Of a stretch of 64,000 nucleotides of DNA, positions 35,810 through 47,093 are shown one piece after another. The notes below the pieces were generated by a model. It saw only the letters and a program-made list of their open reading frames with translations, made no database searches and was not told where the DNA came from. The translations under genes and the position numbers were made by a program. The number at the start of each line of letters is the position of its first letter. The stretch's first letter is position 1. This DNA is from Butyriboletus loyo (Eukaryota; Basidiomycota; Agaricomycetes; Boletales; Boletaceae), in contig JBBPSI010000001.1 of NCBI GenBank assembly GCA_038093515.1, forward strand, positions 62,001 through 126,000, written 5' to 3'.

Positions 35810-37237
35810 ATGGACCATCGCGCTTCTCTGCTGAGCGACTCGCCTGAGGAATCGTACAGACCCTCTCCATCCTGTTCTGGCGGCTCTGCGACTCGCCTCG
35901 CCACGGGCAAGAAGTCCCCCCTGCTGCGAATCATCGTCCCCCCAACAGAATATTGCCCCTTTAGTACCGATCTGACACTTCCAATCACACCACTCTCCCT
36001 TCCGACTCCTGTCTCGTCGTCATGCTTCACGTTCAGTGATAGGCAAGAACTCGTCAACCAGAGCGTGTCTGCCCCGCCAACACCAGCTCCAGTCCTGCCA
36101 TCGTGTTCACGAGGCACCGCTATCGCCGACTTTGCCTCGCCGACCTCAAGCCAGTTCTTGTTGATGCCCCCCACTCCCCATTTGGAGGATGCGAACATCG
36201 AGACCACAATCCGTGTATCGCCCCTTCCCATACCTGCCGCCACAGATGAGCCAATGCGTAGTGGATCTAACAGGACCAAGGCAGCGAATCCTCGTCCCTG
36301 GGAAGTTTCTTCGTCTACTTGGCTCAGCGACCTCGGAGGTCACACGGAGACGGATCGCATATTTCGGCATAACTTACTTGGCATTACTTCGACTGATACA
36401 GATAGTAGCCCTGCATCGACACCGGCACTAAGCCCGAGTGCAGCATCCCCTTCCTCACAAATTTCCTCCATCTTGGCGTACAACTTGCCTACCTCAGGCT
36501 CTCTGGCCAGATCACCGACATCGTTACCTCCTGTGCTGTCACCGCACCCGTACAACATGTCCCCTCAGTCTTCTTCACCGGCACGTCTGGTTCTGAAGCC
36601 CATGGGTACGGACACTTTTCCGTCGACACTGGACAGTTTGCAGGCATGGCGCGAGAATGTAACGCCTGGGATCCCTCGATCCGAAGAACCTTACTCGCCA
36701 CTCTCCGAGGATGTTCATAATTCCCGGTTGGGAGAGCTCGTGCCAGAGACAACCACCATCTACCCATCCTTGCGTTCTCATCAGCCGCATCCTCATCGCC
36801 TTTCTCCTCACTCCCCCCGCGTCTCAAAATCCCGAACCTTCATAAAACATGCCAAAATGTTTGGTGGACGTGTCAAACAACTTGTCACGCGGCAGGGCGT
36901 CAACTTGAACAACCATCGCGGTAGCATGGACAGAGGCGTCAGTTTCAGGGTTGTCACAAGTCAAGACAGCGAGAATGGCAGCGTAATCTTGATCACTGCC
37001 CCTCCACCGCCGCCTTATGACGTTCGTCCTCCGTCACTCGCCCTTCACGGTCCTACAGGACAGGAGCACCTGTCAAGGCCACGGACAGTCTCCGAATACT
37101 CCTCCGCGATTCAGGCAAGCACGGGTGAACTTTCCTCCACCGGCATGACCGAATCGGGTTCTAGACAAGGAGGTAGCAACAGGAATGCCCTCCGTCGTCT
37201 TTCTCTTGCGGCGCTTTCGACCATAAAAAGGTTTTAG
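35810..37237 (+). CDS. Ser/Pro-rich protein of unknown function
   Basis: Not recognised. A single exon of 475 residues from an ATG at 35810 to a TAG at 37235-37237. Almost all is low-complexity Ser/Pro/Thr-rich sequence with SP/TP pairs that could be proline-directed kinase sites. The only segment with folded or basic character is near residues 340-365: SPRVSKSRTFIKHAKMFGGR, then VKQLVTRQGVNLNNH. A PPPPPYDVRPP segment, possibly an SH3 or WW ligand, and a basic C-terminus (RNALRRLSLAALSTIKRF) follow. No signal peptide or transmembrane helix. Confidence 0.7.
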   Translation: MDHRASLLSDSPEESYRPSPSCSGGSATRLATGKKSPLLRIIVPPTEYCPFSTDLTLPITPLSLPTPVSSSCFTFSDRQELVNQSVSAPPTPAPVLPSCSRGTAIADFASPTSSQFLLMPPTPHLEDANIETTIRVSPLPIPAATDEPMRSGSNRTKAANPRPWEVSSSTWLSDLGGHTETDRIFRHNLLGITSTDTDSSPASTPALSPSAASPSSQISSILAYNLPTSGSLARSPTSLPPVLSPHPYNMSPQSSSPARLVLKPMGTDTFPSTLDSLQAWRENVTPGIPRSEEPYSPLSEDVHNSRLGELVPETTTIYPSLRSHQPHPHRLSPHSPRVSKSRTFIKHAKMFGGRVKQLVTRQGVNLNNHRGSMDRGVSFRVVTSQDSENGSVILITAPPPPPYDVRPPSLALHGPTGQEHLSRPRTVSEYSSAIQASTGELSSTGMTESGSRQGGSNRNALRRLSLAALSTIKRF

Positions 37238-37619
37238 CTCGATGTTTGTCCGCTTTCGTTGACTTTCACTCGCAGGTTTTGTCCGCGAAGATGTTTATTC
37301 TATGTCTTGAGCATGCATCGACAGTTTTAACTGATCCATTTCCATGAAGCTAGTCCTTCAGATAGTATGCCACTCCTTATATCTACGCTTTGAAGGCTTC
37401 AATCATTTCGCAATGTTCTTACGCCTACCCACTACGCATATTGCATTTTTGTGCACGTTCCATGACTGTTCCCTCGTTTTGTATTGCCATCTGGCCATTG
37501 ATACTTATCTGTAGCTTCGGTCCATCCGTGTCCTTCATGCGTGATAGATAGTGGTCCATGTCGCAAAGCTACAACAAAACATATGGTAGATACCGATGAT
37601 TGGCTCATATTCCCTAACG
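37238..37619. other. Intergenic region between convergent genes
   Basis: 382 bp with the 3' UTRs of the Ser/Pro-rich gene (plus) and the seven-helix protein (minus). No ORF of note. Confidence 0.35.
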
Positions 37620-38811
37620 TCAACATTGTTCCAAACCAATTTCTGCGGACGCCGCATCTGTGTTCTTTGGCAGATGAACGTTAACATTGGCACGTTCTCC
37701 CCCTGCAAATCGCATCGTGGTCAAGATTCCAACTTCTGTTTTTTGCAATGTCTCCAACTTGAGATTACGAAAGACACGACATGCCATCGCGCTCGTAAGC
37801 GCTATTGCGGGAACCAAAGGCGATAATTGCAAAACTGGGGGAATATTGGGCGACAAAACCAAATTTAAGCGCGTGACGTTGACGCCGATTGTAATCCTGT
37901 GCAATGTGTCTTGGGATATAGATCATGACCAGAGAGGAAGAAGAACGTACATATAATATTGCTGTCCACCCTGTAGGACTGCTTGGGAAAGACGAGGAAG
38001 AGCCTCACCCGGACAGCAGAACGTCTTCCAACTCGTCGGCTTTTTGGTGCGATGGAACATGAGAATTTTATAACTGATCGCAAAGAATACAAAGGCGTCG
38101 AACAGCACGGGCACGATGAATGCCGCGGCCACGTAACTCTTTATTTCCGTGTTGATGCAGTGCTTTGTGTTTGCGATTTGATAGTAGTCATGCAGCGTCC
38201 CAGGGAGCACTACCGTGGAAGCGCCAACTCCGACAACCCAAAAAACTGTAAAAGTATGACGAATGAGTCTGTCCTGGAAAAACACGGCATGGACACGTTT
38301 GAGAAAGAGATATGAGGATGACGAGGATGCAATAATCCAGAATATGGTGAGGATCAATTCCATGACGCCGCAGTTTTGGACGGGACCAGCTAAAGGAAAC
38401 GGAACGTGCTCATTACCAACCAGAGATAATCCACGCACTTGATGAGTGACTCACTTTTCGCCAATGTCGACATGAGTGTCACAGCGAGTGCGCTTGTCCT
38501 GATTGAAATGATCAGGATAGTGAATGTGATATTTAAATATGAATTACCTGGATGCAAAGTAAGCGAATAGCACCGGGGAAGGTTTGATTGTTTGAATTAG
38601 TTTACAGTCGTTGGGTATACTGGAAAGGATGTCCCATAGTAGAGCCTATGGCAGCACTGTCAATCATGATTGCGATGAGGCACGGACTTTGTACCCCAAA
38701 GGTAACAAGAAAAAGATTTCTTGTTATCTCATACTGGCTTGCAATGGTGGGTTCAAGGTAATTGAGGTATACATTTGGGTTGAGGATTGGCTGGGGGTTG
38801 TTGTCGCTCAT
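37620..38811 (-). CDS. Seven-helix membrane protein of a basidiomycete-specific family, function unknown
   Basis: Exons from an ATG at 38811 (MSDNNPQPILNPNVYLNYLE) read QYEITRNLFLVTFG, then LWDILSSIPNDCKLIQTIKP and VLFAYFASRTSALAVTLM. Hydrophobic segments follow: CGVMELILTIFWIIASSSSS, HTFTVFWVVGVGASTVVLPG, SYVAAAFIVPVLFDAFVFFA. The last exon is ITIGVNVTRLNLVLSPNIPP, VPAIALTSAMACRVFRNLKL, stop TGA at 37620-37622. The pattern (an LWD..S..ND loop after the early helices, a cysteine pair in the extracellular parts, and AMACRVFR at the end of the last helix) matches a family much expanded in mushroom genomes and annotated only as integral membrane proteins. GPCR-like topology is possible, but signalling is not shown. 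It is not the STE3 family. Confidence 0.75.
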
Positions 38812-40298
38812 GTAGAGAGTAGCTGTGTGGAGAGCACTCGATTAAGCACGTACCGCCCAACCTGACTCATGTTACGGCACGTTTGCCTAGCGGCCCCTCT
38901 TAACCCATCCAAGATAACGATTAGGCGTCACGAACCACAGCAAAGACACTTTACGCATATCAGCAGACAGTTTCCTTGGCACCCGACTCTTTTTATGTAC
39001 AATTCCCCCGGGCCCAAGCCTTTTACGGGTGGCTGCACCGCAAGTAAACAGGGCCGCGTTGCATGATACTGCTCACCAGAGGTATCCTTTATATCACTAA
39101 GTTGGAGACGGTCTTCACAGCTGGAGTGGGACTGCACTGTCAACCTGATCAGAGTCGGGCTTGGGCCATCCTACTTGGTTGCCTAATTAGGTGGTTAGAC
39201 GAGGTCTCTCAAAGAGAAGAATGCTCAGTGATATATACCGCATCACATAGATGTGAATTACAATAATGACCTCGAGGCTTTTAACATTCAAATCGGCTTT
39301 ATGATCGGTGAACGTATCGCCCCGGAAAATTTCAGTATACTCGTAACGGGGAGGCGCAATTGTAATACTGTATGCATGCGCCGTGTAGCATAGCCTGTAT
39401 TGAAACGTTGGCACCTCACTCCAACCACTCCGCTCGTCCACAAGTGGCGGGGTGCAGCAGCGTTGCAGCTCAGATATCGTCAATACAACCACAGTGCTAC
39501 AGGCGCCAGTCACGGCAACTTGTCATGTTCTCCGTCGTTCCGGCAGCTCGAAGTTTCAGGACGGAAGTACTGGCGGTCCCGCGTCAGCGTGGATCCGGTC
39601 AAGAGAAATAGTCCTCATCAATCGCAAGGCGGGGGTCGATGAATAATTGGAGTGTGGTAGTACTACGACTCTATGGATATAATAAAATCTACTTCATGTT
39701 GGAAATCGTCGTATAACATTACTTAGCTTATATAATCGTACCGAAACTAGTACGCGTGTTTGTAGCTACGTTTTTTCGCCAACGTCGTCGAGGTTTCCCC
39801 TGCGATTCTTCACACTTCAAAGCGTTTGCTTTTTCTCTACATGACATATTGTTGATGTGAGTTCCAGCCGTTCTCTCGCATGCGCACATGATGAGCGTTG
39901 TACAATCAACCACCACTGGCACCTCTTAGTCGACTTGATGCAGAGCTACAGCCGTACGGCCTCTGCATCACTGACATTACCGACTCTCTGATTCCTGTCA
40001 TTCGATATGGATCCTTTTCCTTTCCCAAGCTAACACCTCTTATTTTCAGAATGTGCGATTTACCGCTTCCGCAACCGGGACTCTGTCACAGTTCTTCTAC
40101 ATACGGACTCACTTTTGGATCCCGTGATATACCCACATGCTCTGCGCCCAACCACGGGATGGAGTGACTTTCTCCCGATATTACTCTTATCTCCTTGACA
40201 TGTGTATGCCTAGACCAGAGTGTTCCCACCGTTCTTTTATATATTCCAGCGGTGTGTTACCTACTGGGTGCTGTTATCACTGCTCACTTCACTTCACA
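38812..40298. other. Long gene-poor interval
   Basis: About 1.5 kb between the seven-helix gene and the amidase gene, the longest gene-free stretch in the window. ORFs are short and not protein-like. An AT-rich patch lies at 39655-39760. No transposon ends, tRNA or repeats were recognised. The last few hundred bases should hold the amidase promoter. Confidence 0.45.
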
Positions 40299-42357
40299 AT
40301 GCCTTCGTGGTCTGTTCTTGCTGCGGACAAGAAACACCGCCAGCAGAAGGCGATTCCCAAAGAGTGGTTGATCACTCCGCCACCAGAAACAACGTTGAAT
40401 GTGACTGGCTTCCCTGAGACGTGCGGTCTATTGACACCACAAGAACTTGCGATCACGAACGAGAACGTCGGTATTTTGCTGAAAAAGCTTGCGAGTGGCG
40501 AATGGTCCGCCGTTGACGTCACAACCGCATTCTACAAACGGGCCATAATCGCTCAACAACTAGTAAATTACCTTGTTGTGATTCGTTTCTGTGTTGATGA
40601 GATCTAGGTGAACTGCTTGACCGAAATATTTGTGGAACGTGCACTTGCTCGCGCCGCTAAATTAGACGACGCGTTGAAGAAGACCGGAAAGGTCGTTGGT
40701 CCACTTCATGGACTCCCTATATCATTAAAGGACCAGATATGCATCAAGGGCTTGGAGACAACGATGGGCTACGTATCCTGGATTGGAAAATACTCGGAAA
40801 AGAACGCAATACTTGTTGACATCTTGGAAGAGTGCGGAGCTGTTCCATTCGTAAGGACGAATGTGCCGCAAACATTGATGGTGCGCTGCAATCGTCTGGT
40901 CTTCAAAACGACGATGGTCATGCTTATTCGAATGTTCACTCCTGACCAGTGGCCTGAAACTTTCAATAACATTTTTGGCAGGACGACCAACCCCTACAAC
41001 CGTTCACTAACTTGCGGGGGTTCCTCTGGGGGAGAGGGTGCTTTGATTGCCATGAGAGGCAGTCCCATAGGTGTTGGCTCCGACATTGGAGGGTGCGTAT
41101 CTTGCCAGAGTCGACGAATTGTAGGCTGATGCGTTCCCAGCTCTGTACGGATTCCTGCTGCGATGTGTGGCCTGTACGGGCTAAAGCCCTCATACGGTCG
41201 AGTGCCTTATGGTGGTGCTCTGAATTCCCTAGAAGGACAGGACTCCATATTATCCGTCTTCGGCCCTATCACCAATAGCGTCTCGGGACTGAAGACGTTC
41301 ATGGAAGCTGTCATAAAGGCGAAACCCTGGCTCAGAGACCCATTGGCCACGCACAAGAAATGGGACGAAGATGAATACCAGCTCAAGGATCGTGACAATG
41401 GTCGAAAGCTTTGCTTTGCGATCATGTGGGATGACGGTGTTTGCGTCCCGCATCCCCCCATAACAAGAGCGCTCAAACAAGTCCAAGCAGCGCTCACAAC
41501 GGCTGGTCACGAGGGTGCGCTAATATTCATGCAGTTTCATCATATTTTTTTCTGACGTACTATGTAGTCACCACATGGTACCCGATCGAACATAGGAAGT
41601 TAGGTGATTTAACGGTATGTGACGTTGACTTGCGGTTGTCGAAAAGTTCTGAGGCGAGACACCCTTCGTTTTAAGAGGGAGATATGGAATGCCGGCTCCA
41701 CTGAAGATTTCGCGCTTACCGCATCAGAGAGTGGAGAGCCAGTTATCTCCACCATGGTCCCGGACAGTAACGAAGCCACCGTCGCACCCTTTCGTCCCAG
41801 GAAAGGTGGTCTTACTGCTTACCAGCTTTGGCGAATTCAAAAAGCGAAAAGCGATCTCCGCACCACGTACTTGGAACACTGGAACAACACCGTGGCGAGC
41901 ACGGGAACAGGGCGGCCAGTGGATGCTATTATCTGCCCTGCAGCCCCTTATGTAGCCCCCCCTCATGGGCAGAACAGGTTGGTGATTGTCAGTTAGGAAT
42001 TTAATTCACCCACTAATGAAATCCGACTGTCAGGTACACTAATTACACCACCGTGTGGAATGCACTCGACTATACTGCATCGATTTTCCCTGTGACCACT
42101 GTTGATCCGGCCCTTGACGGAAAGCAACCTCGCGAGAGCTTTATCGATGCTTTCGACCAAGCAGTTTACGAGATGTGTATGTTGTTGCTTCTAGACTATG
42201 TCGCGCCCTGCTAAGGAATTCATCAGACCTACCCGAGGTATTTCGAGACGTCCCCGTCTGTTTACAACTTGTGGGGCGTACGTTGGAGGAGGAAGGTGTC
42301 ATCGCAATGACCGAGGTCGTCGATGCTGCACTCAAGGCCACCAATGTGCAAATGTAG
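40299..42357 (+). CDS. Amidase-signature enzyme (acetamidase-like)
   Basis: Ser-cisSer-Lys hydrolase releasing ammonia from a carboxamide; the fungal acetamidase/general amidase branch is the closest match by eye. ATG at 40299. The N-terminus is IPKEWLITPPPETTLNVTGF, with LASGEWSAVDVTTAFYKRAI next. The catalytic lysine is in PLHGLPISLKDQICIKG. The amidase signature is NPYNRSLTCGGSSGGEGALI, followed by GVGSDIGG (cis-Ser region) and SVRIPAAMCGLYGLKPSYGR, joined over an intron. Later parts include YQLWRIQKAKSDLRTTYLEH, DAIICPAAPYVAPPHG and VFRDVPVCLQLVGRTLEEEG. Stop TAG at 42355-42357. Only 53 bp separate it from the convergent thiolase stop. Natural substrate unknown. Confidence 0.85.
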
Positions 42358-42410
42358 CTTGTCCCGTGGCAGGCAGTATCATAGGTACAATGGCATGAGC
42401 AAGAATGTAA

Positions 42411-44135
42411 TCAAAGCTTGGCTGAGTGAAGTGGCTGCGCTTCGTTCACAAAGATGCCCGCTGCGCCCATCCCGCTACCCACACACATGCTTGTGCAAAG
42501 TACTTTCTCGTTTCTCCGACGCAGTTCAGCCAGTCCGGTTACTACTTGACGCACACCAGCTACAAACCAATTCAATCACCAGAGTCTTCAGAGGGACTAA
42601 AGCGGGACTCACTCATCCCGAGAGGATGTGTCACAGCTATCGCGCCGCCACTGCGAAGATTACTCAGATACTTCGTGGTACGAATGCAAAAATCGTACTT
42701 TGGGTTGATCTTGCTTATTGGGATTCCAAGCTCTTCGACGCAGTAAGCAAACTGTGATGCGAACGCTTCGTTGATCTGTATAGGCCGAACAGTGAGCGCC
42801 ACCCGAAAATGGGAGGTAAAATTTTCAAACCTCATAGATATCGACGTCTTCTTTCGACAGGCCCAACTGGGATAAGACCTTGGGAATAGCTGCAATGGGG
42901 CCGATGCCCATGTATCTTGGCTCGACGCCTTGGGCGTGTGCTCAGGCTGCGATTTCAATCATGCTAGACTTTGAAGCAACATACCAACGACTGCACATGC
43001 GACCCATTTTCCCAGGATGTCCATGCCCTCAGCCAGTGCCCGTTCCCTTGTCGTTAGGATACACAGTGCAGCACCGTCACCGATGCCGCTGGCATTACCT
43101 GCTGTGACGTTCTCGCCCCAATCAGGAAATACGGGTTTTAGACCAGTAAGGGCTTCCGTGGTCACGCCAGGACGGATAGTGTCGTCTGCAGAGATGACAG
43201 ATCCGCGTATTTCGATTGGAATGATTTCCTGTGCAAATATGCCTTTCGCGGCAGCCTACTCAGGCTCGACAAATGATTTTCTTTTGCTACGATGAGATAG
43301 GTACCTGGTTGGCTCTGGTGTGCGAAATCAGTGCATACTCGTCTTGCTTGCTGCGCGAGACCTTGTATGTTTGTGCGACCATTTCGGCAGTCCAACCCAT
43401 GGGCTGGAGTTTGGCAATCTCAATACAAGCAGTACAGTGAGGCTTTGATCTCATACCTGGATGCAGTCATGTGCTTGCGAATTGTTGTCAACTGCCTCGG
43501 CAATAGTTGGCGTCGGGCGAGCACTGATCGCCCGTTGTGCGAAAGACGTTAACCACTTGATGAGTCACTCACTTGAGTGTCATGTTCTCAACACCGACCG
43601 CGACACCGAGAGATATTTCCTTTGACTTGATTGCGTGGGCGATGTTCCGAATGGCCATGAGACCAGAGGCACACAACCTGTTTACTGTTGACACGGGCAC
43701 TTCATGGGGTATACCAGCAGCCAAAGCAGCCGCGCGGGAGGCATAGGCAGGAGATGGTGGATGGCAAGTTCCTGGCGACGAGTCCACATTGCACACTTAT
43801 GAACTCTGAGAAATGCTACCTACCGACGCATATATCCTCTATTTTTCGGGGGTCGAGCCCTGTCTCTTGGATAGTTGCCTACAGGAAGCTATGAGTATCC
43901 TGTCGTTTGCACCGGCCATCGAGTGTACCTTGTACAATGCTTGCATCATCTCATCGACCGGAGAGTCTTTGAACTGGCCCTTTCGGTTCCTGCCCATCGC
44001 AGTACGCTTTGCAAATGTGATGACCACATCGTCCGGACGTCTCTCCAGGATAGCAGCAAGACCTTGTGTGGTGTGCGTGGATATGGCTCGCATTGCGGGA
44101 ACAGAGAGCTTGGAGCGAAGTGTAGATACGAACAT
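42411..44135 (-). CDS. POT1: 3-ketoacyl-CoA thiolase with C-terminal AKL
   Basis: Thiolytic enzyme of fatty-acid beta-oxidation. ATG at 44135; a later in-frame ATG at 44093 is possible. N-terminus [20 protein letters not shown], then [20 protein letters not shown] and [11 protein letters not shown]. The nucleophile Cys is in [20 protein letters not shown]. Later segments are [42 protein letters not shown] and [19 protein letters not shown]. The catalytic-His block [14 protein letters not shown] is formed across two introns and followed by [20 protein letters not shown]. The protein ends in QPLHSAKL and a TGA at 42411-42413, so the last tripeptide AKL fits the PTS1 consensus. No PTS2 nonapeptide is visible at the N-terminus, which looks more like a mitochondrial presequence. 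Confidence 0.88.
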
Positions 44136-44490
44136 GGAGGACTCTGGAAAAGAGTGGTATGATCCGGCCCCTTGCTCAAAGGGTCAGTGTTTCAATTCAA
44201 CATTCTCATGATGACCGTCTACGCGGAGACCAGTGATATGTTCATGCCACACGTCTCACAAGAGGTACTCCACCGACACAACCACATTTCTACTCGTTGC
44301 AATATTGTAGTCCTTTAGCATACCTCTGGTCAAGGTTGTCTAACTAACTGTCCAGCGAGTCAAGGTCACGTATGGGTTACCCTCCGAGCTAATCAGTTGT
44401 GGTTCACAGCGGACAATCCCCCAAGACTAGAATACCAAGCTTAACGAGGTTCCCGGATTGGTTTATCCTGAGAGACCTACATGAACATCC
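44136..44490. other. Intergenic region
   Basis: 355 bp upstream of the thiolase gene and downstream of bL32m, both on the minus strand. It should hold the thiolase promoter. No ORF of note. Confidence 0.4.
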
Positions 44491-44957
44491 CTATGATGAA
44501 GACCTTTCTACAGCCTTGATGGTCTTGAACAAAGTGCTCTGTATACCGCTAGAGGGGTTCTTAGACTGCTGCCTGGACTTTGCAATGATAGTATCGTAGC
44601 AGCTTCTGCAGGCATGATGAGCAAGCTTGGCTCCTCCACAAGCTGGGCAGTTGACAATATCTGTGAGGAAAAGCGGTCAGAAACAAGTAGCAGTCGGAAC
44701 GGAGTGTGACTACTCTGCTTGTCCTTGAGCCCCTTGTTGGCACTGCGCATCGATTTTCGGGAATGGGAGATTTTGCTTTTGGGTACGGCGAGGACTATTG
44801 AGGGAAGGAGATCAAGGAGGGGCTGCAGCATAGGCAGCACCAGATTGAATGGGGGCTGCGACGCAAAAAACGTCGGTGCAGACGTGGGACGCATCAGCCA
44901 TGGCAGAGCAAACGTAGAGAAAAACGAGCGCGTCTGATGGAGTGCAAGAGCTGCCAT
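44491..44957 (-). CDS. MRPL32: Mitochondrial large-subunit ribosomal protein bL32m
   Basis: Zinc-binding protein of the mitochondrial 54S subunit. ATG at 44957 (MAALALHQTRSFFSTFALPW), with a long mitochondrial presequence. The mature part starts near VPKSKISHSRKSMRSANKGL, with KDKQ-NIVNCPACGGAKLAHH joined across an intron, then ACRSCYDTIIAKSRQQ. The CPAC and CRSC pairs are the zinc ligands typical of bL32m. Stop TAG at 44491-44493 (ends VERSSS). It is head-to-head with NDUFA5. Confidence 0.9.
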
Positions 44958-45040
44958 GGCGGGCGGAGGAGGGAGTACGGAGAGTTTACAAGTTTTTGTT
45001 CTCGTTACAGCCACTCCTGGTCTCTCCGCAAACATCCACC
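44958..45040. promoter_or_regulatory. Shared divergent promoter, MRPL32 / NDUFA5
   Basis: 83 bp between start codons. Both products are mitochondrial proteins encoded in the nucleus, so a shared promoter could co-regulate them. Confidence 0.6.
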
Positions 45041-45488
45041 ATGTTCAGGCTCACGCGTCCTGTGCTACACCAAGTTGTCAAGAAGACAACAGGGATTACA
45101 GGTCTCGCGGTGCATCCGAATCCGCTCCCGGAACTCGCAGCGACATACAAATCCACGCTGTCGGTGCTATCTTCGATACCTTCGTCCACTGTCTACAGGC
45201 AGGGTGTTGAGGCCCTTACGAAACACAAGCTCAACATCGTGTGGGGTGCAGATGGAGACGTAGCTACGGTGGAGAAGCAGCTGGACGAGGGACAGATTGA
45301 AGAGTCTCTGGACATTGCAAAGGATGAGCTGCAGCTCGTTCAGAATATGTTGGAGTGGACAGCGTAGGTTACCCATGCCGCTGGGGCCTTGGACGAGGCT
45401 GATCATCACACAGTTGGGAGACATTAGAGGAAAAGCCACCAGCAGCTCAATGGGAGTACTTTGGGAATGAGTCGAGGCCAACGTCATG
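45041..45488 (+). CDS. NDUFA5: Mitochondrial complex I accessory subunit NDUFA5 (B13/29.9 kDa)
   Basis: Subunit of the matrix arm of NADH:ubiquinone oxidoreductase. Exon 1 is 45041-45363: MFRLTRPVLHQVVKKTTGIT, GLAVHPNPLPELAATYKSTL, VYRQGVEALTKHKLNIV and ELQLVQNMLEWTA. The in-frame TAG right after is removed by an intron (45364-45413), and exon 2 (45414-45488) continues WETLEEKPPAAQWEYFG to a TGA. The Leu-Pro-Glu and WE.LEEKPP..QWEYF motifs are typical of the family. Confidence 0.92.
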
Positions 45489-45905
45489 AAGAATAGCTTT
45501 CTGTTATTTGGAGACATGACCATTGATTTGAAGAATGTTGGCGCAACTACTGCAAAAAAAACAAAAAGACCTTGAAAATCGGTCAGTCCACAGTGGGTGC
45601 CAGCGAATGCCTGTCAGCCCCGAGGAAGTTCGCGCAAACATCCTCGACGGGAACACTGCACTTGTTGTATACCTCATCGGATGAGGTTGCTAGTTCAGAG
45701 GGACTGCATGTCACGAGGAAACAGCAAGATGTACATATGTGGAACGATGATGGAACAAGATTTTTTTCGCTTTCATACTACATAAAAGCAAAGAACACCA
45801 TTGTTTGAATGCGGCCGGTTGTGACTGACACACCGAACCATAGCCTGTACAACGACGGAAGAGGGGGACAAGAGAGCACACGTCAAGGGTTGTCAGCAGC
45901 GTTTG
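45489..45905. other. Intergenic region between convergent genes
   Basis: 417 bp with the 3' UTRs of NDUFA5 and STM1. One 78-codon ORF (45572-45808) has no recognisable features and is probably chance. Confidence 0.4.
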
Positions 45906-47093
45906 CTACGAAAGAGAAGGGAAAGCGGTCTCGTCATGGACGTTGACGATGGCTGCGGTGCCATTGGCGGGACCACGTCCCCTACCGCCACGACCACGAC
46001 TGCCACGGCCTCTGCCCTCGCCCCTGTCACCGCCACGCCCACGACCACCACCACGCGCGGGACGTTCAAAGTGGGCATCGATCTCGAGGAAGACCTTTTC
46101 TTTTTTCTCTGTGCGTGCCTTTGGAGTAGACTTTGTCTAAGGAAGGGTTAGGAGTGGGATAGAATGGATGGAACGAGAGACTACCTTTCCGGTGAAGTAG
46201 GTTTCGCCTTCACCTTTCTCCAAACGGATTGCGCCATCCCAGATGCCGTCTGCTGTGCCTTCGTTTGCCTTGCGGGTCTCGAGCTTTGGGGGGAGAGCGG
46301 TCTCCTTTTCTTTCTGCTGCGCGAGGTACTGCTCGAGAGTGAGTGTGTTGTCCTCTTCTTCTGGGTCTCGGTCTCTTCTGCGAGCGCTTTCTGGTTTCTC
46401 AGCGTCAGGGGATTGTTCTGGAGCAGGCTCTTGGGAGGGAGCACCCCAGTCGCCGGCGGAGTCATCTGCGGGGGCAGCCCAGTCGTTCAAGCCGCCGGAT
46501 TCAACTGCGGCGTCGATTGTTGCGGCTTCTTCTACCTTGAGTTCAGCGTCGCCATCGTCGCCACCCCAGCCATTGTGTATTTTCTTGTCAGAGTCGCTGA
46601 AAGGGGATGAGGAAGGGAGAGAGGGGATCGAAGAAGACGCACGTCTTTCCGGTGGCGCTGTGCTTGTCAAAGGTGCGGCCTCTGCCACGGTTGCCGCCAC
46701 GGCCTCTGCCGCGACCCTCTCTGCGTTCGCCATCGGCTGTGGGAAGAGGATAAAACGAGTTAGATAAAGAAAGGGGAAGAGGACTGACGCCGTCTCTGTT
46801 TGGCATCTGAGGCTGCGGGGGGATCCTCGGAGGGAGGTTCGCGATCAGTGTTTTGGCGTGAACCACCACGTGGGTAGTATTTTCCGCCACGCGCGGTGGG
46901 GCCACCCCTGCCACGCTTTGCAGAGGCAGAGGGCTGCTGGGCAGGAGGTGCGGATGCGGCGGGGGGAGGGGGGGAGGGGGGACGAGCGTCGTCCTCTGGG
47001 GATGGGTGGGATGTGAGGTCTGATGGGGAGAAGGAGAAGCAGGAAAGACTGACCGTCGAGGATGGCGAACGGGTTTCGAGTGGCCACCGACAT
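45906..47093 (-). CDS. STM1: Ribosome-associated RNA-binding protein STM1/HABP4-SERBP1 family
   Basis: Clamps dormant 80S ribosomes and binds mRNA/G-quadruplex RNA. ATG at 47093 (MSVATRNPFAILD, the conserved family N-terminus). Exon 2 gives PPPPAASAPPAQQPSASAKR, then RGG-type repeats (GRGRGRGGNRGRGRTFDKHS) and the family core ATGKTDSDKKIHNGWGGDDG. A Glu/Asp/Ala-rich part follows, then DPEEEDNTLTLEQYLAQQKE (conserved), TRKANEGTADGIWDGAIRLE and FLEIDAHFERPARGGGRG. A second RG-rich tail ends in ETAFPSLS and a TAG at 45906-45908. Confidence 0.9.

Noticed and set aside
37620..38811. STE3-type pheromone receptor
   Set aside because: Seven helices are plausible, but the sequence matches the uncharacterised basidiomycete membrane family rather than STE3, and no pheromone precursor (CaaX end) was seen nearby.
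38812..40298. Transposon remnant in the gene-poor gap
   Set aside because: No terminal inverted repeats, target-site duplication or transposase/reverse-transcriptase motif could be seen by eye.
46164..46767. Two overlapping plus-strand ORFs (148 and 174 codons)
   Set aside because: Antisense to STM1 coding exons; low-complexity Ser/Ala/Phe runs mirror the Glu/Ala-rich sense strand.
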